Shown here: positions 45,019 to 54,294 of the stretch, in pieces
How the letters are laid out: each line of letters opens with the position of its first letter
Position numbering within the stretch: position 1 is the stretch's first letter
Source of the DNA: Dipteronia dyeriana
Lineage: Eukaryota > Streptophyta > Magnoliopsida > Sapindales > Sapindaceae
Assembly: GCA_032871835.1 (NCBI GenBank)
Contig: CM065301.1
Span: forward strand, 13,161,291 to 13,225,290
Reading direction: 5' to 3'
DNA length: 64,000 bases
Position numbers and translations under genes: made by a program
The notes under the pieces: generated by a model
Database searches by the model: none
What the model saw: the letters and a program-made list of their open reading frames with translations, nothing else
What the model was told of the DNA's origin: nothing

Positions 45019-45224
45019 CTCTCTGTGTCTGTGTGTCTTGTCTGTCAATGTTTTTTGGGATGGCTTTTTGGAGCTAAAAGCAGCTTATGGGAGCGTTTGG
45101 ACGTGTAATTTCGATTTTGTAGTTTCTTGGGTGTTTATGTTTCTTGACTTGGTGATTGAGTTCTTCTCTCTTCTCTCCTTTCTTACTTCAACTTTGACTT
45201 TTTATTTCTATTTAGAGATAACTT

Positions 45225-45320
45225 GAGAGAGAACACAACGAAGAGAAAACTCTGGTTCGCTCGTCGTTCTTAATGGCATAATTGCCTTGACGACACTACC
45301 ATACTCCGAGTGCTCTCTCT
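45225..45320 (+). ncRNA. snoRNA-like module C2
   Basis: Core retained, but the C box is ACGAAGA and the D position is CCGA. The spacer from C1 is unlike that in A and B, yet the stretch GGTTCGCTCGTCGTTCTTAA is unchanged. Confidence 0.33.
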
Positions 45321-45540
45321 CTCTCTCTGTGACTCTTTATGTGTGTCAATGTTTTAATGGGACGGCTTTGGGAGATTGCTTTGGGAGGTTAGAGCAAAAA
45401 CAGAAGCGCCGCTATAGAATGGTCCTGGAGAGACGAACCATTGATCCACGACTTATGAGCATCATCTTGCAGTCGCTCACATATGAAATTAGGGTATTGT
45501 TTTTGTCCATGTATTTTCGTGTCGATTAACTTGTTTTTGT

Positions 45541-45931
45541 TAGAATTAGTAAAGAGAGGGTGATGAAATTACAGTGCAAACGCAGCACCGTCGCTTACGG
45601 TGGTGCAATGAGCGGCACTTCCACACGAGATTTCTGACTCTACTCTACTTATTCACCCTATATGTATGGTAGAGTATATTTAGATCTTAGTGAGTTAGAT
45701 TTCTCCGTCTAGTCTGCTACTTGCGTTGTTGCATATTTGTTTGGTTTTTCTAATTGTGGAAGAAAATGGGGGCAGTGATGAGTAATTAAGAGAAAGTCAT
45801 GAACCACGCATAGCCAAAAAAATGCTGATGAATCTCCAAACCTATTTCTATCTGAGCTCTGTTTTTTTTTACTATTAATTTTAAAAAGGAAAAATGCAAG
45901 GGATCTATGTGGTGCAATCTTCAGATCGAAC
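45541..45931. other. Unassigned spacer
   Basis: Contains GCACCGTCGCTTACGGTGGTGC near 45583 (a short palindrome) and no coding signal. Confidence 0.4.
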
Positions 45932-46350
45932 TAATGTTGTCCACGGTTCGGTTTCGGTTTCGGTTCCGTGGAAAGGCCGAACCGTAACCGTAACCGGAAT
46001 AGGACAGTTTTTGGTGGTTTCTGAACCGGCGGTTTTCGGTTCGGTTTTCAGTTCGGTTTCGGTTTCGGTTTTTCGAAACCGAACGGTTCGGTTTTGGTTT
46101 CGGTTTGTGAAACCGAATGGTTCAGTTTCGGTTAGTTCGGTTTTTTTTTTCTTTCTTTCTGAAATGCTGTCACGTGTCGGCATTTCATTGGTTTTTTAAC
46201 CGGTGGTTTTTGGTCGGTTTTTAAGATCCCATAACCGTAACCAAACCGTCGGGATTCGGTTTTTAACCGGTTTTGTAACCGACGGTTTCGGTTTCCAGAG
46301 ATCGGTTTCGGTTCGATTTGAACGGTTTAATCGAACCGTGGACACCTCTA
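45932..46350. mobile_element. hAT-type MITE 2 (8-bp TSD GATCGAAC)
   Basis: Left end TAATGTTGTCCACGGTT (mutated from TAGAGGTG...), right end AACCGTGGACACCTCTA. GATCGAAC flanks at 45924-45931 and 46351-46358. Interior of GGTTTCGGTTCGG repeats, same family as the MITE at 7268-7718. Confidence 0.85.
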
Positions 46351-46952
46351 GATCGAACCCTGATGACTGTACAGCTCTTATTGCTTCTGGAATACTCGTT
46401 TTTCTCTTTTACAATTTGGGTGTATAGTCTATAGATGATGTGTACCTTTTCGATTCCTGAAAAAATACAAAGAAGAATTTACAGAATAGATAGATAGATA
46501 GATTGGAGGTTATTTGTTTTAATATTTCAAACAAGGCTAAATATATCCTGATAGAAAGTCGATATCCTTAATTTATTCAAATTCCTTCATATAAAAACAT
46601 AAAGGTCGGTACTAACGGTGTGTATCTAAGTATTTTTTATACTTATATAGCATGTAACAAAACAGTTAAATAGTTAATAAAATAACAGGAAATAATGCCA
46701 ACAAAAGAGGAACCTATTAGTGTTGAATATCATCTCCCTTTAGGTTTCACTTACGTAACAGAAATTAGCAATTAACAAACATGAAGAAATACTGAAGCAT
46801 CAAGCAACGCTTACCGGACGAAATTGAAGGACACAATGACTAACTTGACTTCCAATTAACCAACTCCATTTCTGACTTGGTCTTCACTTGACTAATGGGC
46901 ATCCATTAGCTTGGTCAAGTCCATATGCATATATCATTCCACCCTTCTTAAA
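46351..46952. repeat. Duplicated spacer segment and GATA microsatellite
   Basis: (GATA)n at about 46484-46502. About 46660-46940 (ATAATGCCAAC, GACTTCCAATTAA, TGACTTGGTCTTCACTTGAC) is repeated at 47990-48260. No gene. Confidence 0.6.
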
Positions 46953-47510
46953 TCATCCTTGTCTATCATGATAAATTCTGAATAAGTTTGTCGGGTGTTC
47001 AATATTGTTGTTGTTGATCGATCTAGTTAGAAAGTTTCCACCAAGCTTAGGAAAGAGTAGCTTCGGTGTTGGTAGTGCGGCGATTGTCCATGTGTTGAGT
47101 TGAACATTGACGATAGGCTTGTTGGTGATAGACACGGTTGTGTTTAAGGAAGTTGTTGGAACCGATCCAAGTCATAGACGACCACCTGTAAGATTTGAAG
47201 TTGAATGATTTTCTTAACAATTTTCTAGTCATTAACTGTGGTGTGGAGTGATATGGTTGGTGGTTGAAATTTGGGTTGATGGAAAAATGGTGGGTATCGG
47301 AATAAATGGGTTTAGTTCCTTCTTGACGGTGTTACCATTACGGTTAATTCGTAGGGTTTGGAGTTTAAACAGAATGGTTTGAAAGGTGATATGGATTTGG
47401 TTGATTTTGTTAAGGACGTCAAATCTGGACTCATGACGAGCTAGAATTTTATGAACTGCATTACAGAATTCGGTATTTAAGGAACCGAACGGCTTTGATA
47501 CCATTTACAA
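46953..47510 (-). pseudogene. Start of a Ty3/gypsy (chromovirus-like) gag with primer site
   Basis: The minus strand from 47506 reads ATGGTATCAAAGCC, an initiator-Met primer site. It runs directly into a frame with LARHESRFDVLNKINQI and LQTLRINRNGN...NPFIPIP. After frame changes comes LLFPKLGGN, the usual start of the gag core. Only about 550 bp remain. (GATA)n at both outer sides may be LTR remnants or unrelated. Confidence 0.6.
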
Positions 47511-47553
47511 AAAAAATTATAGAATAGATAAAGAAGATAGATAGATAGATAGA

Positions 47554-47954
47554 AATCCCCAGTTTCCAATTTTTCCAAAAAGTATATAAATATAATTATA
47601 ATGTATTTGAATTATTTGAAACATTTTATGTTGAACTTGTAATGCATTGATATTTTTTATTTGTGATGAAAGGTTTGTTTTTTTTTAAATTTAATTTATA
47701 ATTTTTAGTTAAATAGGAAAATGAGGGACCGGAGGATACGAGAAAACATAAAAAAACGGGGAAAGTAAGGAATTGAGGATGGGGATGGAGATAGGGATGG
47801 GGGGATTGGGGGATCTGTCCCCAAACATCTCCATCCTCATTTTCCCCAAATGGGGGATGGGGAAATGGGGGAAGGCTCTAGGAAGTGGAGATGGGGATGG
47901 GGATGGGGGATCTATATCTATCCCCAATCCCCAATTCCCAAACGTGCATCCCTA
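47554..47954. mobile_element. hAT-like MITE, inverted partial copy of the one at 43716
   Basis: Right end inward TAGGGATGCACGTTTGGG; interior AGTATATAAATATAATTATA and GGGATGGGGATGG match 43716-44320 in reverse. The left third is missing at a (GATA)n run (47536-47553). Confidence 0.65.
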
Positions 47955-48330
47955 AGCCTGATACAAAGTCGTTAAATAACTAATAAAATTATACCAAATA
48001 ACAAGGAAATAATGCCAACCCACTATTGCTGAATATCAGCTCTATCGGTTCCACTTGCACATCAGAAACTAAAAATTAACAAACATAAAGAAATACTAGG
48101 AGAAGTGGTGCTGAACTGAAGCAGCAAACCACGTTTATTGGACGAAATTGATGGACACTAACAATGAATAACTTGACTTCCAATTAATTAACTCCACTTC
48201 TGACTTGGTCTTCACTTGACTAATATAGGCATCTATCAATCTGGTCAAGTCCATGTGCACGTATCAATAGAACTTTATTTTTTTTTAATCCATTTAATTT
48301 TTTAGTGCTTCATCGTATGATTCGGTTTAA
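47955..48330. repeat. Second copy of the 46.7-kb spacer segment
   Basis: About 47990-48260 matches 46690-46945 with roughly one difference per ten bases by eye. Confidence 0.6.
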
Positions 48331-48426
48331 TGGTTTGGGTTGGTCCGAATCTCTTGACTTGAGCCAAATTTTACATAATTACTGATGGATTTATATCTTA
48401 GGCCAAGGCCTTTCTTGGCTACTACA
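48331..48426 (-). repeat. Terminal 96 bp of the Tat LTR carried in a duplicated segment
   Basis: TGGTTTGGGTTGGTCCGAAT...GGCTACTACA matches the outer end of the LTR at 43397-43492. It is followed by CCGATAATTATCC, the same target-site flank. No other part of the element is attached. Confidence 0.8.
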
Positions 48427-48800
48427 CCGATAATTATCCTTCCAAATTGCAACTAATCAAATTTTATATACTGCACACAGCACACTAGACAAAATCACAA
48501 AATACATCATAAAATCTAGTGGCGCCCAGAGCGTATGCTTTCCTCAACTTGTGTATTTACAAAAACAGTTTCTGGAAATTTTTTGATCAATTGTTTGCCT
48601 CTCGAGGACCATTTTATCTTTTCTTGGAAGCGCTACATCCAAAAAACACGGGAAGCCATTTTTGTTTACTGACACCTTTATATTGGCCATTTTACATTTT
48701 AATATATCTAAAGCAAAACAAAAAGTATACCTTAATAGATCTAAATGATAACAGTTAGTGTTGACTGTTGAAGGCACGTCGATGCACCTCCTCACAACAA
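48427..48800. repeat. Local repeat, upstream segment (second copy in C region)
   Basis: Matches 43493-43715 and 55735-55860 (TATACTGCACACAGCACAC, GTGGCGCCCA, ATGCTTTCCTCAACTTGTG). It also contains the reverse-strand piece MVLERQTID at about 48595-48625. Confidence 0.6.
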
Positions 48801-49600
48801 CCACAGTAGCGACACTCTGGAGATCCCAAAGAAAAAAAAGGTTTCAACATGGTTATATTACAAAATTACTATTTTACCCTTTGATCATTATACTCTTGCC
48901 GAGTTTAACCAAGGGTAAGGTGCACAATATAAAAACTTTTGAATCAACAGCAGAATTCAGATTATCCTATGCCTTTCTCTGATATTTTAGTAAATGCTCT
49001 TGTTTACTTTCGAATTCGGAATCAATAATGAACGAACGAGAAAAAACACGGGCTTACTTCACTTTCACTTATTATGAACAAAATATAACAAAACATAATT
49101 GGAAGTCTTATAATGGAAAATGTGATTGAGTACCCATGTCATCCTCTTCACTTATTATGAATTGCCTTGTAGCAGACCGATAGTTATCCAGCAACTTTGA
49201 CAGAACAGTTTCTTCAAGATGTTTCTACATATCATCAATACAGCTGAAAATGAAATAATATAATCACTTTAATACCATAGGGAATAACCTTGATAGATGT
49301 ATTTTTAAAGAAGAAAACAAAACGTACATGCAATCTTCACCTTTTAACAACCACTTTCTTTAGTTCAGAAAGTCGGTTCCGGGAGCTTATCATTGTTCTA
49401 GATATAAAACATGTATTTTTCAAGCTACAGAATACGCAATATATACCACAAAATAATAATATTTGAAAAGACATGGGCTTACTTTACTTTCCAACCCTTC
49501 AACACTAAACACCAAATCCAGATAATTAAAGAAAACATATAGCTACCTTTTGGAGTCGAATTCAAAGATAGGATCTTAATAAGTTTACCCAATTTGAATT
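48801..49600 (-). pseudogene. SLD5: SLD5/GINS4 pseudogene fragment, copy C-1
   Basis: Minus strand: part of exon 2 near 49582-49548; exon 3 near 49432-49350 with an intact acceptor (TTCTGTAG) and LEKYMFYI; exon 4 near 49235-49125 reading CIDDM, a TAG stop, KHLEETVLSKLLDNYRSAT and SEEDDM. It lies directly downstream of a second, longer SLD5 copy, so two partial copies are in tandem. Confidence 0.8.
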
Positions 49601-50225
49601 TATCAAAAAGTTTGCATAATCTTATCTTCCAATTCACGAGTTTTTATTTAAATCATATCATTTGTATTATTACAAAACATCATACCAATTGTGGCTCTGA
49701 CCTCAGGCACTAAAATTAAATACAAATAGAGAGAGTCCATCGTTATACCTGACATTGTTTATAAATTATGCACAGCACAATGAATGTCAAACCAATCAAG
49801 AAACATAGGCGACTAAGCCATGTCTTGAACCCAGCCATAGACACAATATCCGTTGTATGCAAATTGAGAAGCTTGGAGCAATTAAATGAAAGCAAAGTAC
49901 ACACAACACATATAGATCAGTATAAGACAATGCACAAAGCCAAAATCATTCCATTGAAATAACACTACCACAGCCTCATTTTCTAGTGAGTATACACAAC
50001 AAAAGACATTAAAATCAATGAACAAAGCAAAATTCGATAAGATAATAAGATAAGTAAACCGGCACATAGCATCCTATAAATATTCAAACTTTATGCTTAT
50101 ACGGAATATGAATTCCTATGAAGCCGAATTAGAAAGAGACCGACACTATATTAAATCATGCATTTAAAATAAACAAAACATATTTGGAAGTCTTATGATG
50201 GAAAAATGGAAAATGTGATTTAGTA
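49601..50225. repeat. Local-repeat sequence between the two SLD5 copies
   Basis: Includes a 31-codon minus-strand frame (about 49846-49751) starting MAGFKTWLSRLCFL and a hydrophobic tail. Equivalents at 5690 and 57340 are disrupted. It may be the remains of a last exon, but I do not recognise it. Confidence 0.4.
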
Positions 50226-51346
50226 ACCATGTCATCCTCTTCACTTATTATGGATTGCCCTCTAACGGACTGATAATTATCGAGCAACTTAGACAGAACA
50301 GTTTCTTCAAGGTTTTTCTCCGGATCATCAATACACCAGAAAATTTAATAAGATAATCACTTGAATACTAAGAATAGTAAACTTGATGGATGTATTTTTA
50401 AAGGTTAAAACAAAAAGTACATGAAGTCTTCACCTTTTAACAAACACTTTCTCTGGTTCATAAAGCCGGTTCTAGAGGTTATCATTTTTTCCAAATGTAG
50501 AACATGTATTTCTCGAGTAACAGTGTATGCAATATATATCACAATATAACAACATTTGAAATAAATAGCAGAATTTAGATCATCCTAATATCCTATGTGT
50601 CTTTCTCACTGATATTTTAGTAAATGCTTTTATTACGTTTCGAATTTGAAATCAATAATGAAAAAAAAAAATGGGATTACTTTACTTTTCCTCCCTTGAA
50701 CACTAAAACACCAAATTCAGATAATTAAAGAAAACATCACCTTCTGGAGTCGAATTCGAAGATAGGATCTTAATAAAAATTGAGCCCTGTCCATTCCATC
50801 GGGTAGAGTGACATAGTGAGAGAATCCATTCCACTTTCTTCAAAGTTCTCCATTGTTTCTTCCTATCAATACACATCAGCCAATCCACCAAATCATTATG
50901 ATTTATGACAAACATGTTGGTCACATTTTCATTTTTTTTCCTATGAAAAAATATCACTTCCATAATTTATTTTCTACGAGAATAAATAAAAAAGAAAATT
51001 ATATTATTACCAATAATGTCACAAAAAAAAACTCAAAAGACAAATACGGAAAAAAAAAACTAAATTATTTGATGATACTAGCTCCATTTAAATAAAATTA
51101 AAATATATATATGATTACATCTGATGAAATTTAAATTATTTGTCTAATTAATCACACAAAAATCAAGAAAAATAATAGGAATAACATGAAGATTAGGGTT
51201 TCAAATTGATTAAAATAATAAAATACAATTAATCGGATCTGCTCTCTAGCTCTCTTAACCAAATGAGCCTGATATTGAAGAATCTCTGGAGCTGCCTTCT
51301 CGTTGTGCCACACCGTTTTGAGTAACTCGAAATCGGTCGTCGACAT
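50226..51346 (-). pseudogene. SLD5: SLD5/GINS4 pseudogene with four ordered exons, copy C-2
   Basis: Exon 1 (51346-51227): MSTTDFELLKTVWHNEKAAP, then EILQYQAHLVKRAREQIRLI and a GTATTT donor. Exon 2 (50862-50741): EETMENFEESGMDSLTMSLY, a one-base shift, MDRAQFLLRSYLRIRLQK, donor GTGATG. Exon 3 (50517-50434): LEKYMFYI, a shift, NDNL, a TAG where Trp is expected, NRLYEPEKVFVK, donor GTGAAG. Exon 4 (50336-50226): CIDDPEKNLEETVLSKLLDN, then YQSVRGQSIISEEDDM. Acceptors of exons 3 and 4 have lost their AG. SLD5 is the GINS subunit at replication forks, normally about 220 residues; the last exon was not found. Recognition rests on family knowledge. Confidence 0.88.
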
Positions 51347-51421
51347 CAAAATTCGTAGCCATCTGATCTGATTACTTTGGTCAGATAAGTTAACAGTCGT
51401 TGATTTGTTGTAACGAAGTTA

Positions 51422-51429
51422 GCGCCAAA
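51422..51429 (-). promoter_or_regulatory. E2F-type site upstream of SLD5
   Basis: Minus strand TTTGGCGC, matching the E2F consensus TTTSSCGC, 76 bp upstream of the SLD5 ATG. E2F control of replication genes is established in plants, so this supports both the gene identity and that the promoter was copied with it. Confidence 0.6.
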
Positions 51430-51430
51430 A

Positions 51431-51553
51431 ATGAGGAAAAATTACGATGCGGTAACGAGACAGATCGTGAGTTTGTGCGTGAATCTAATGCCATCGGATG
51501 AGGTAGGGGCTAGGGATATGAGAAAGGAAAACGAACGGCTAGGATGTGGTTAG
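51431..51553 (+). CDS. Short divergent ORF sharing the SLD5 promoter (unknown)
   Basis: A 40-codon plus-strand ORF starts one base after the E2F site: MRKNYDAVTRQIVSLCVNLM, then PSDEVGARDMRKENERLG and a stop. Its composition is protein-like (balanced charge, low AT), unlike the spacers. It could be a first exon or truncated start of a head-to-head neighbour of SLD5. Against this, an inverted pair (GTTTGTGCGTGAATCTAA at about 51471 and its near-complement at 51550) overlaps its end. Product not recognised. Confidence 0.3.
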   Translation: MRKNYDAVTRQIVSLCVNLMPSDEVGARDMRKENERLGCG

Positions 51554-52199
51554 ATTCACGCATAAACTAGAGATATGTCCTACCTCTGTCTGTGTGACTG
51601 ATTGTTGAATGTTGATGGACATTGCATTTTAGCAAAATTTGATTTTACAAATTTGCTAAAATCGGGACAGCTGTGTCAAAAATATTTATATGATTACAGA
51701 GGACTCACACAAGTCTCTAGAGATTATTTTTTTTTTAATAGAAGAATAATAAAGTGATTTTTAGTTAAATAAAACTTATAGCATTTATAGTTTAATTATT
51801 ATAATTGTTAAAAGTAAATAATCATAATGTCAAAAGATTATGAAAAAATAAGAATTGTTCGTATATCTTGATATGTATGAGGTAGCCACGATTCTTTAGT
51901 TAGTCTTGAAAAATATTCACAACTTAAGATAAAGGTTTAGCGTATTTATCTCGTCAAAATTGTAGATTCTTATACTAGCATTTGAACGGATCAAATGTGT
52001 TATGATGAGTCTAAAATCATCAAAGCATAGTGTTTTTGGACAAAGAATCTAATGCACTGGGTGCTTTGAATTGGATCATAGTGAAATACTTTATCCATAA
52101 CCGTTAATGGATAAAAGTTTTCACCCGAAGACAATCGGAGAGTCTATCTCAATCCTGAGATAAACGATGGACTTATGGTTGCATGTGTTGTCATTTGGT
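51554..52199. other. AT-rich spacer, probably including the U3 of the next LTR
   Basis: No coding signal. From about 51870 base composition resembles the LTR that follows, but a TG start could not be fixed. Confidence 0.4.
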
Positions 52200-53335
52200 T
52201 ATTGAATAAATACACTATAGGAGTTAGATTATGAGTCTTGGTGTAGAAAATAATTATTCTTTGAAAAAGATTATTGGTCACCGAGTAAATCCACATAAAG
52301 AAATGATTATTACCCACCAAGTAAATCATTATTTGGAGAGGATTAGGTCTCATAAACTAAAGACAAGAGGAATTCGGCCAACCCAAAATAAGTTAGGGCA
52401 AGGAATTCGGCAACTACATATATGGGATGTAGAATTCGGCCAAGCCTAAGCTTTTGGTTAAGAAGAAAAATTCGGCCAAGGCAATTTTTCTAAGGAAAAT
52501 TTTCACCTAAGAGAGAATTTTGAGTGTGGAGAATTTAGTTCTTGCTCTAGATAAATTCGTCAAACTCTACAGATTGGTGTGTGAAAATTCAGCAAAGAGG
52601 AAAAGGAAGAAATAACGTTTTGTATTCAATAGTGCACTAACAGTCTTTACATTAAAATGTTTTGTGTACAACATCGAATCTAGGTTCACTCGATTTTCAA
52701 TCAAATTGATTGATAATTCACAGGTGACCTAACGTTTTTTGTTTTCCTTCTTAGAGGATTAATGTGACTAACAAATAGGCATGCCCACGGTTCCAACCGG
52801 TTCCGCCGGTTCGGTTCTTTTTTTTTTCTTCTTTTTTTACAGTTTAGCATAAGAATATATATATATATATATTTCCCGAAATCGAACCGCCGGTTCCAGG
52901 GCTGTTTTTTCAGAGGAGGAACCGGAACCGAACCACCTCCCCCACGATTCTAGTTACGGTTTCGAAACCGGTTTCACGGTTTCGGTTATGGTTACGGTTC
53001 ATTTCACACAGTTACGGTTCGGTTTCGCGGTTCGAACAGAACCGTGGTCATGTCTACTAACAAAAAAAAAAAGAGATTTTGTTTGTTTCCATCCTTAAGT
53101 ATACAATTTAAAGGAAGGGAACTCACACTCATAGGTGATTCACGTTCGTGATTTGATTGAAAGATCTTGCGGATTAAATTCAACGCTTGTTCAATCGTCA
53201 CGAGAACAATGTACGATACTTTAATTATACGTCAATTAATCTAGGGTTAAGGTTTTTTTTTTAAGGGAAATTTTTTAAATATATCAAACCCTAATTTTAT
53301 GTTTTCGTTGCGTTTTGAACTGATTTTTCCCTACA
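52200..53335 (+). repeat. Copia-type LTR (inverted relative of 7823-9360)
   Basis: TATA-like TTGAATAAATACAC near 52205; GAATTCGGCCAA repeated several times (52370-52480); ends TTTTTCCCTACA at 53335. The R/U5 part matches the LTR at 7.8-8.7 kb in reverse. The two differ upstream of the TATA, so their U3 regions are from different variants. It carries a hAT MITE. No internal region is attached. Confidence 0.6.
52776..53056. mobile_element. hAT-type MITE 3 (8-bp TSD CTAACAAA)
   Basis: Ends TAGGCATGCCCACGGTT and AACCGTGGTCATGTCTA; CTAACAAA flanks at 52768-52775 and 53057-53064. Interior of GGTTCCGGTT and CGGTTACGGTT strings plus a TA run. Same superfamily as MITEs 1 and 2 but a shorter variant. 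Confidence 0.85.
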
Positions 53336-53837
53336 CAATCTCGCTGAAGGTATTGTTCCTCCGGCTAATTTTGTCATTCAAGGAAAAGAATATAACATGG
53401 GTTATTATTTAGCTGATGGTATATACCCAAAATGGTCTATGTTTTTACAAACAATTCACGATCAACGTGGTCTAAAAAAAAATTATTTGCAATGAAACAA
53501 TAAGGATGTAGAAAATACGTAGAATATGCATTCGGAGTTCTCCAATCACGGTTTGAAGTTATGGCAGAACTGGAACGTTTTTTGAAAAAACATGTATTAC
53601 ATGATATAATGACTGCGTGCATTATTATGCTCAACATGATAATCGAGGATGAGCGTGGTGTCGATGTAGCTATTGAGGATGGAAACACCAACACCACAGG
53701 TTCAGAGGGTTATAAATACCCGATTTCAAGAATTCCTAACTCAACATAAACAAATCAAGGATAAAGAAGCTCATATTATACTCCGACATGCATTAATCGA
53801 TCATTTGTGGGATGAATATACTAATTTGAAAAATTAA
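53336..53837 (+). pseudogene. PIF/Harbinger transposase, C-terminal part
   Basis: Frames together read LAEGIVPPANFVIQGKEYNM, GYYLADGIYPKWSMFLQTI, then after a shift YVEYAFGVLQSRFEVM, HDIMTACIIMLNMIIEDE and, after another shift, FQEFLTQHKQIKDKEAH and ALIDHLWDEY. GYYLADGIYP carries the second catalytic Asp, and the Glu of VE.AFGVLQ is the third acid. The N-terminal half is absent, replaced by the LTR. A frameshift near 53470 and one near 53715 kill it. Confidence 0.88.
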
Positions 53838-54211
53838 ATGATGATATGTACTTTGAATTTCGTGTTTGCTATTTCTTTTATGGAATATAATGTTTTAGTT
53901 AATTATCGTCATTTTAGTTAATTATATTTAATTTTAGATAATATTAAATGCAATATTTTAGTTAATTTGGAAAATATTAAATGCAATAGTGTAGTTAATT
54001 TGGAAAATATTTATGAATTTATGAACTTATTGTAATATTATGTTAATCGAGGGGTGGAATATTAATTGTAGATAATCAATGAAAATGAGAATATTTAGGG
54101 AATTTATTTTTAGAGTTAAATTTGCTACAATTGATTGGAGATGTTGGAGTGGAAGTTGTTGTATTTTACTGTAACGTTGCAATAAAATAGTGTCAAGGCT
54201 GGAGATGGTCT
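53838..54211. other. AT-rich spacer after the Harbinger fragment
   Basis: Repeats of TTTTAGTTAAT and GGAAAATATTAA occur near 53900-54010; no terminal inverted repeat could be assigned. No gene. Confidence 0.4.
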
Positions 54212-54285
54212 TATCCTTGCAAATTGCAACTATACAATTTTATATACTGCACATAGCACACTTAACAAAATTACAAAATAAATCA
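54212..54285. repeat. Local repeat copy D, upstream segment (split by a MULE)
   Basis: TTATCCTTGCAAATTGCAAC to AAATCATAAAATC; continues at 55710 beyond the MULE. It lacks the Tat LTR found at the same position in copy C. Confidence 0.65.
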
Positions 54286-54294
54286 TAAAATCAA

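Larger units (their letters stand above)
44321..45540 (+). repeat. Local repeat copy C, plus-strand unit
   Basis: TATA and telo-box, leader, intron-like stretch and two modules. It is more diverged from A, B and D than they are from each other. Beyond the second module it uniquely continues into a Lys/Arg-rich reading frame (EQKQKRRYRMVLERRTIDPR, about 45390-45450) that ends at a possible splice donor (ATTAGGGTATTG). I do not recognise this frame. Part of it (MVLERQTID) recurs on the opposite strand near 48605. Confidence 0.65.

Noticed and set aside
50226..51346. Functional SLD5 gene
   Set aside because: Exon 2 has a frameshift, exon 3 has a shift and a stop, acceptors of exons 3 and 4 lack AG, and the last exon is missing.
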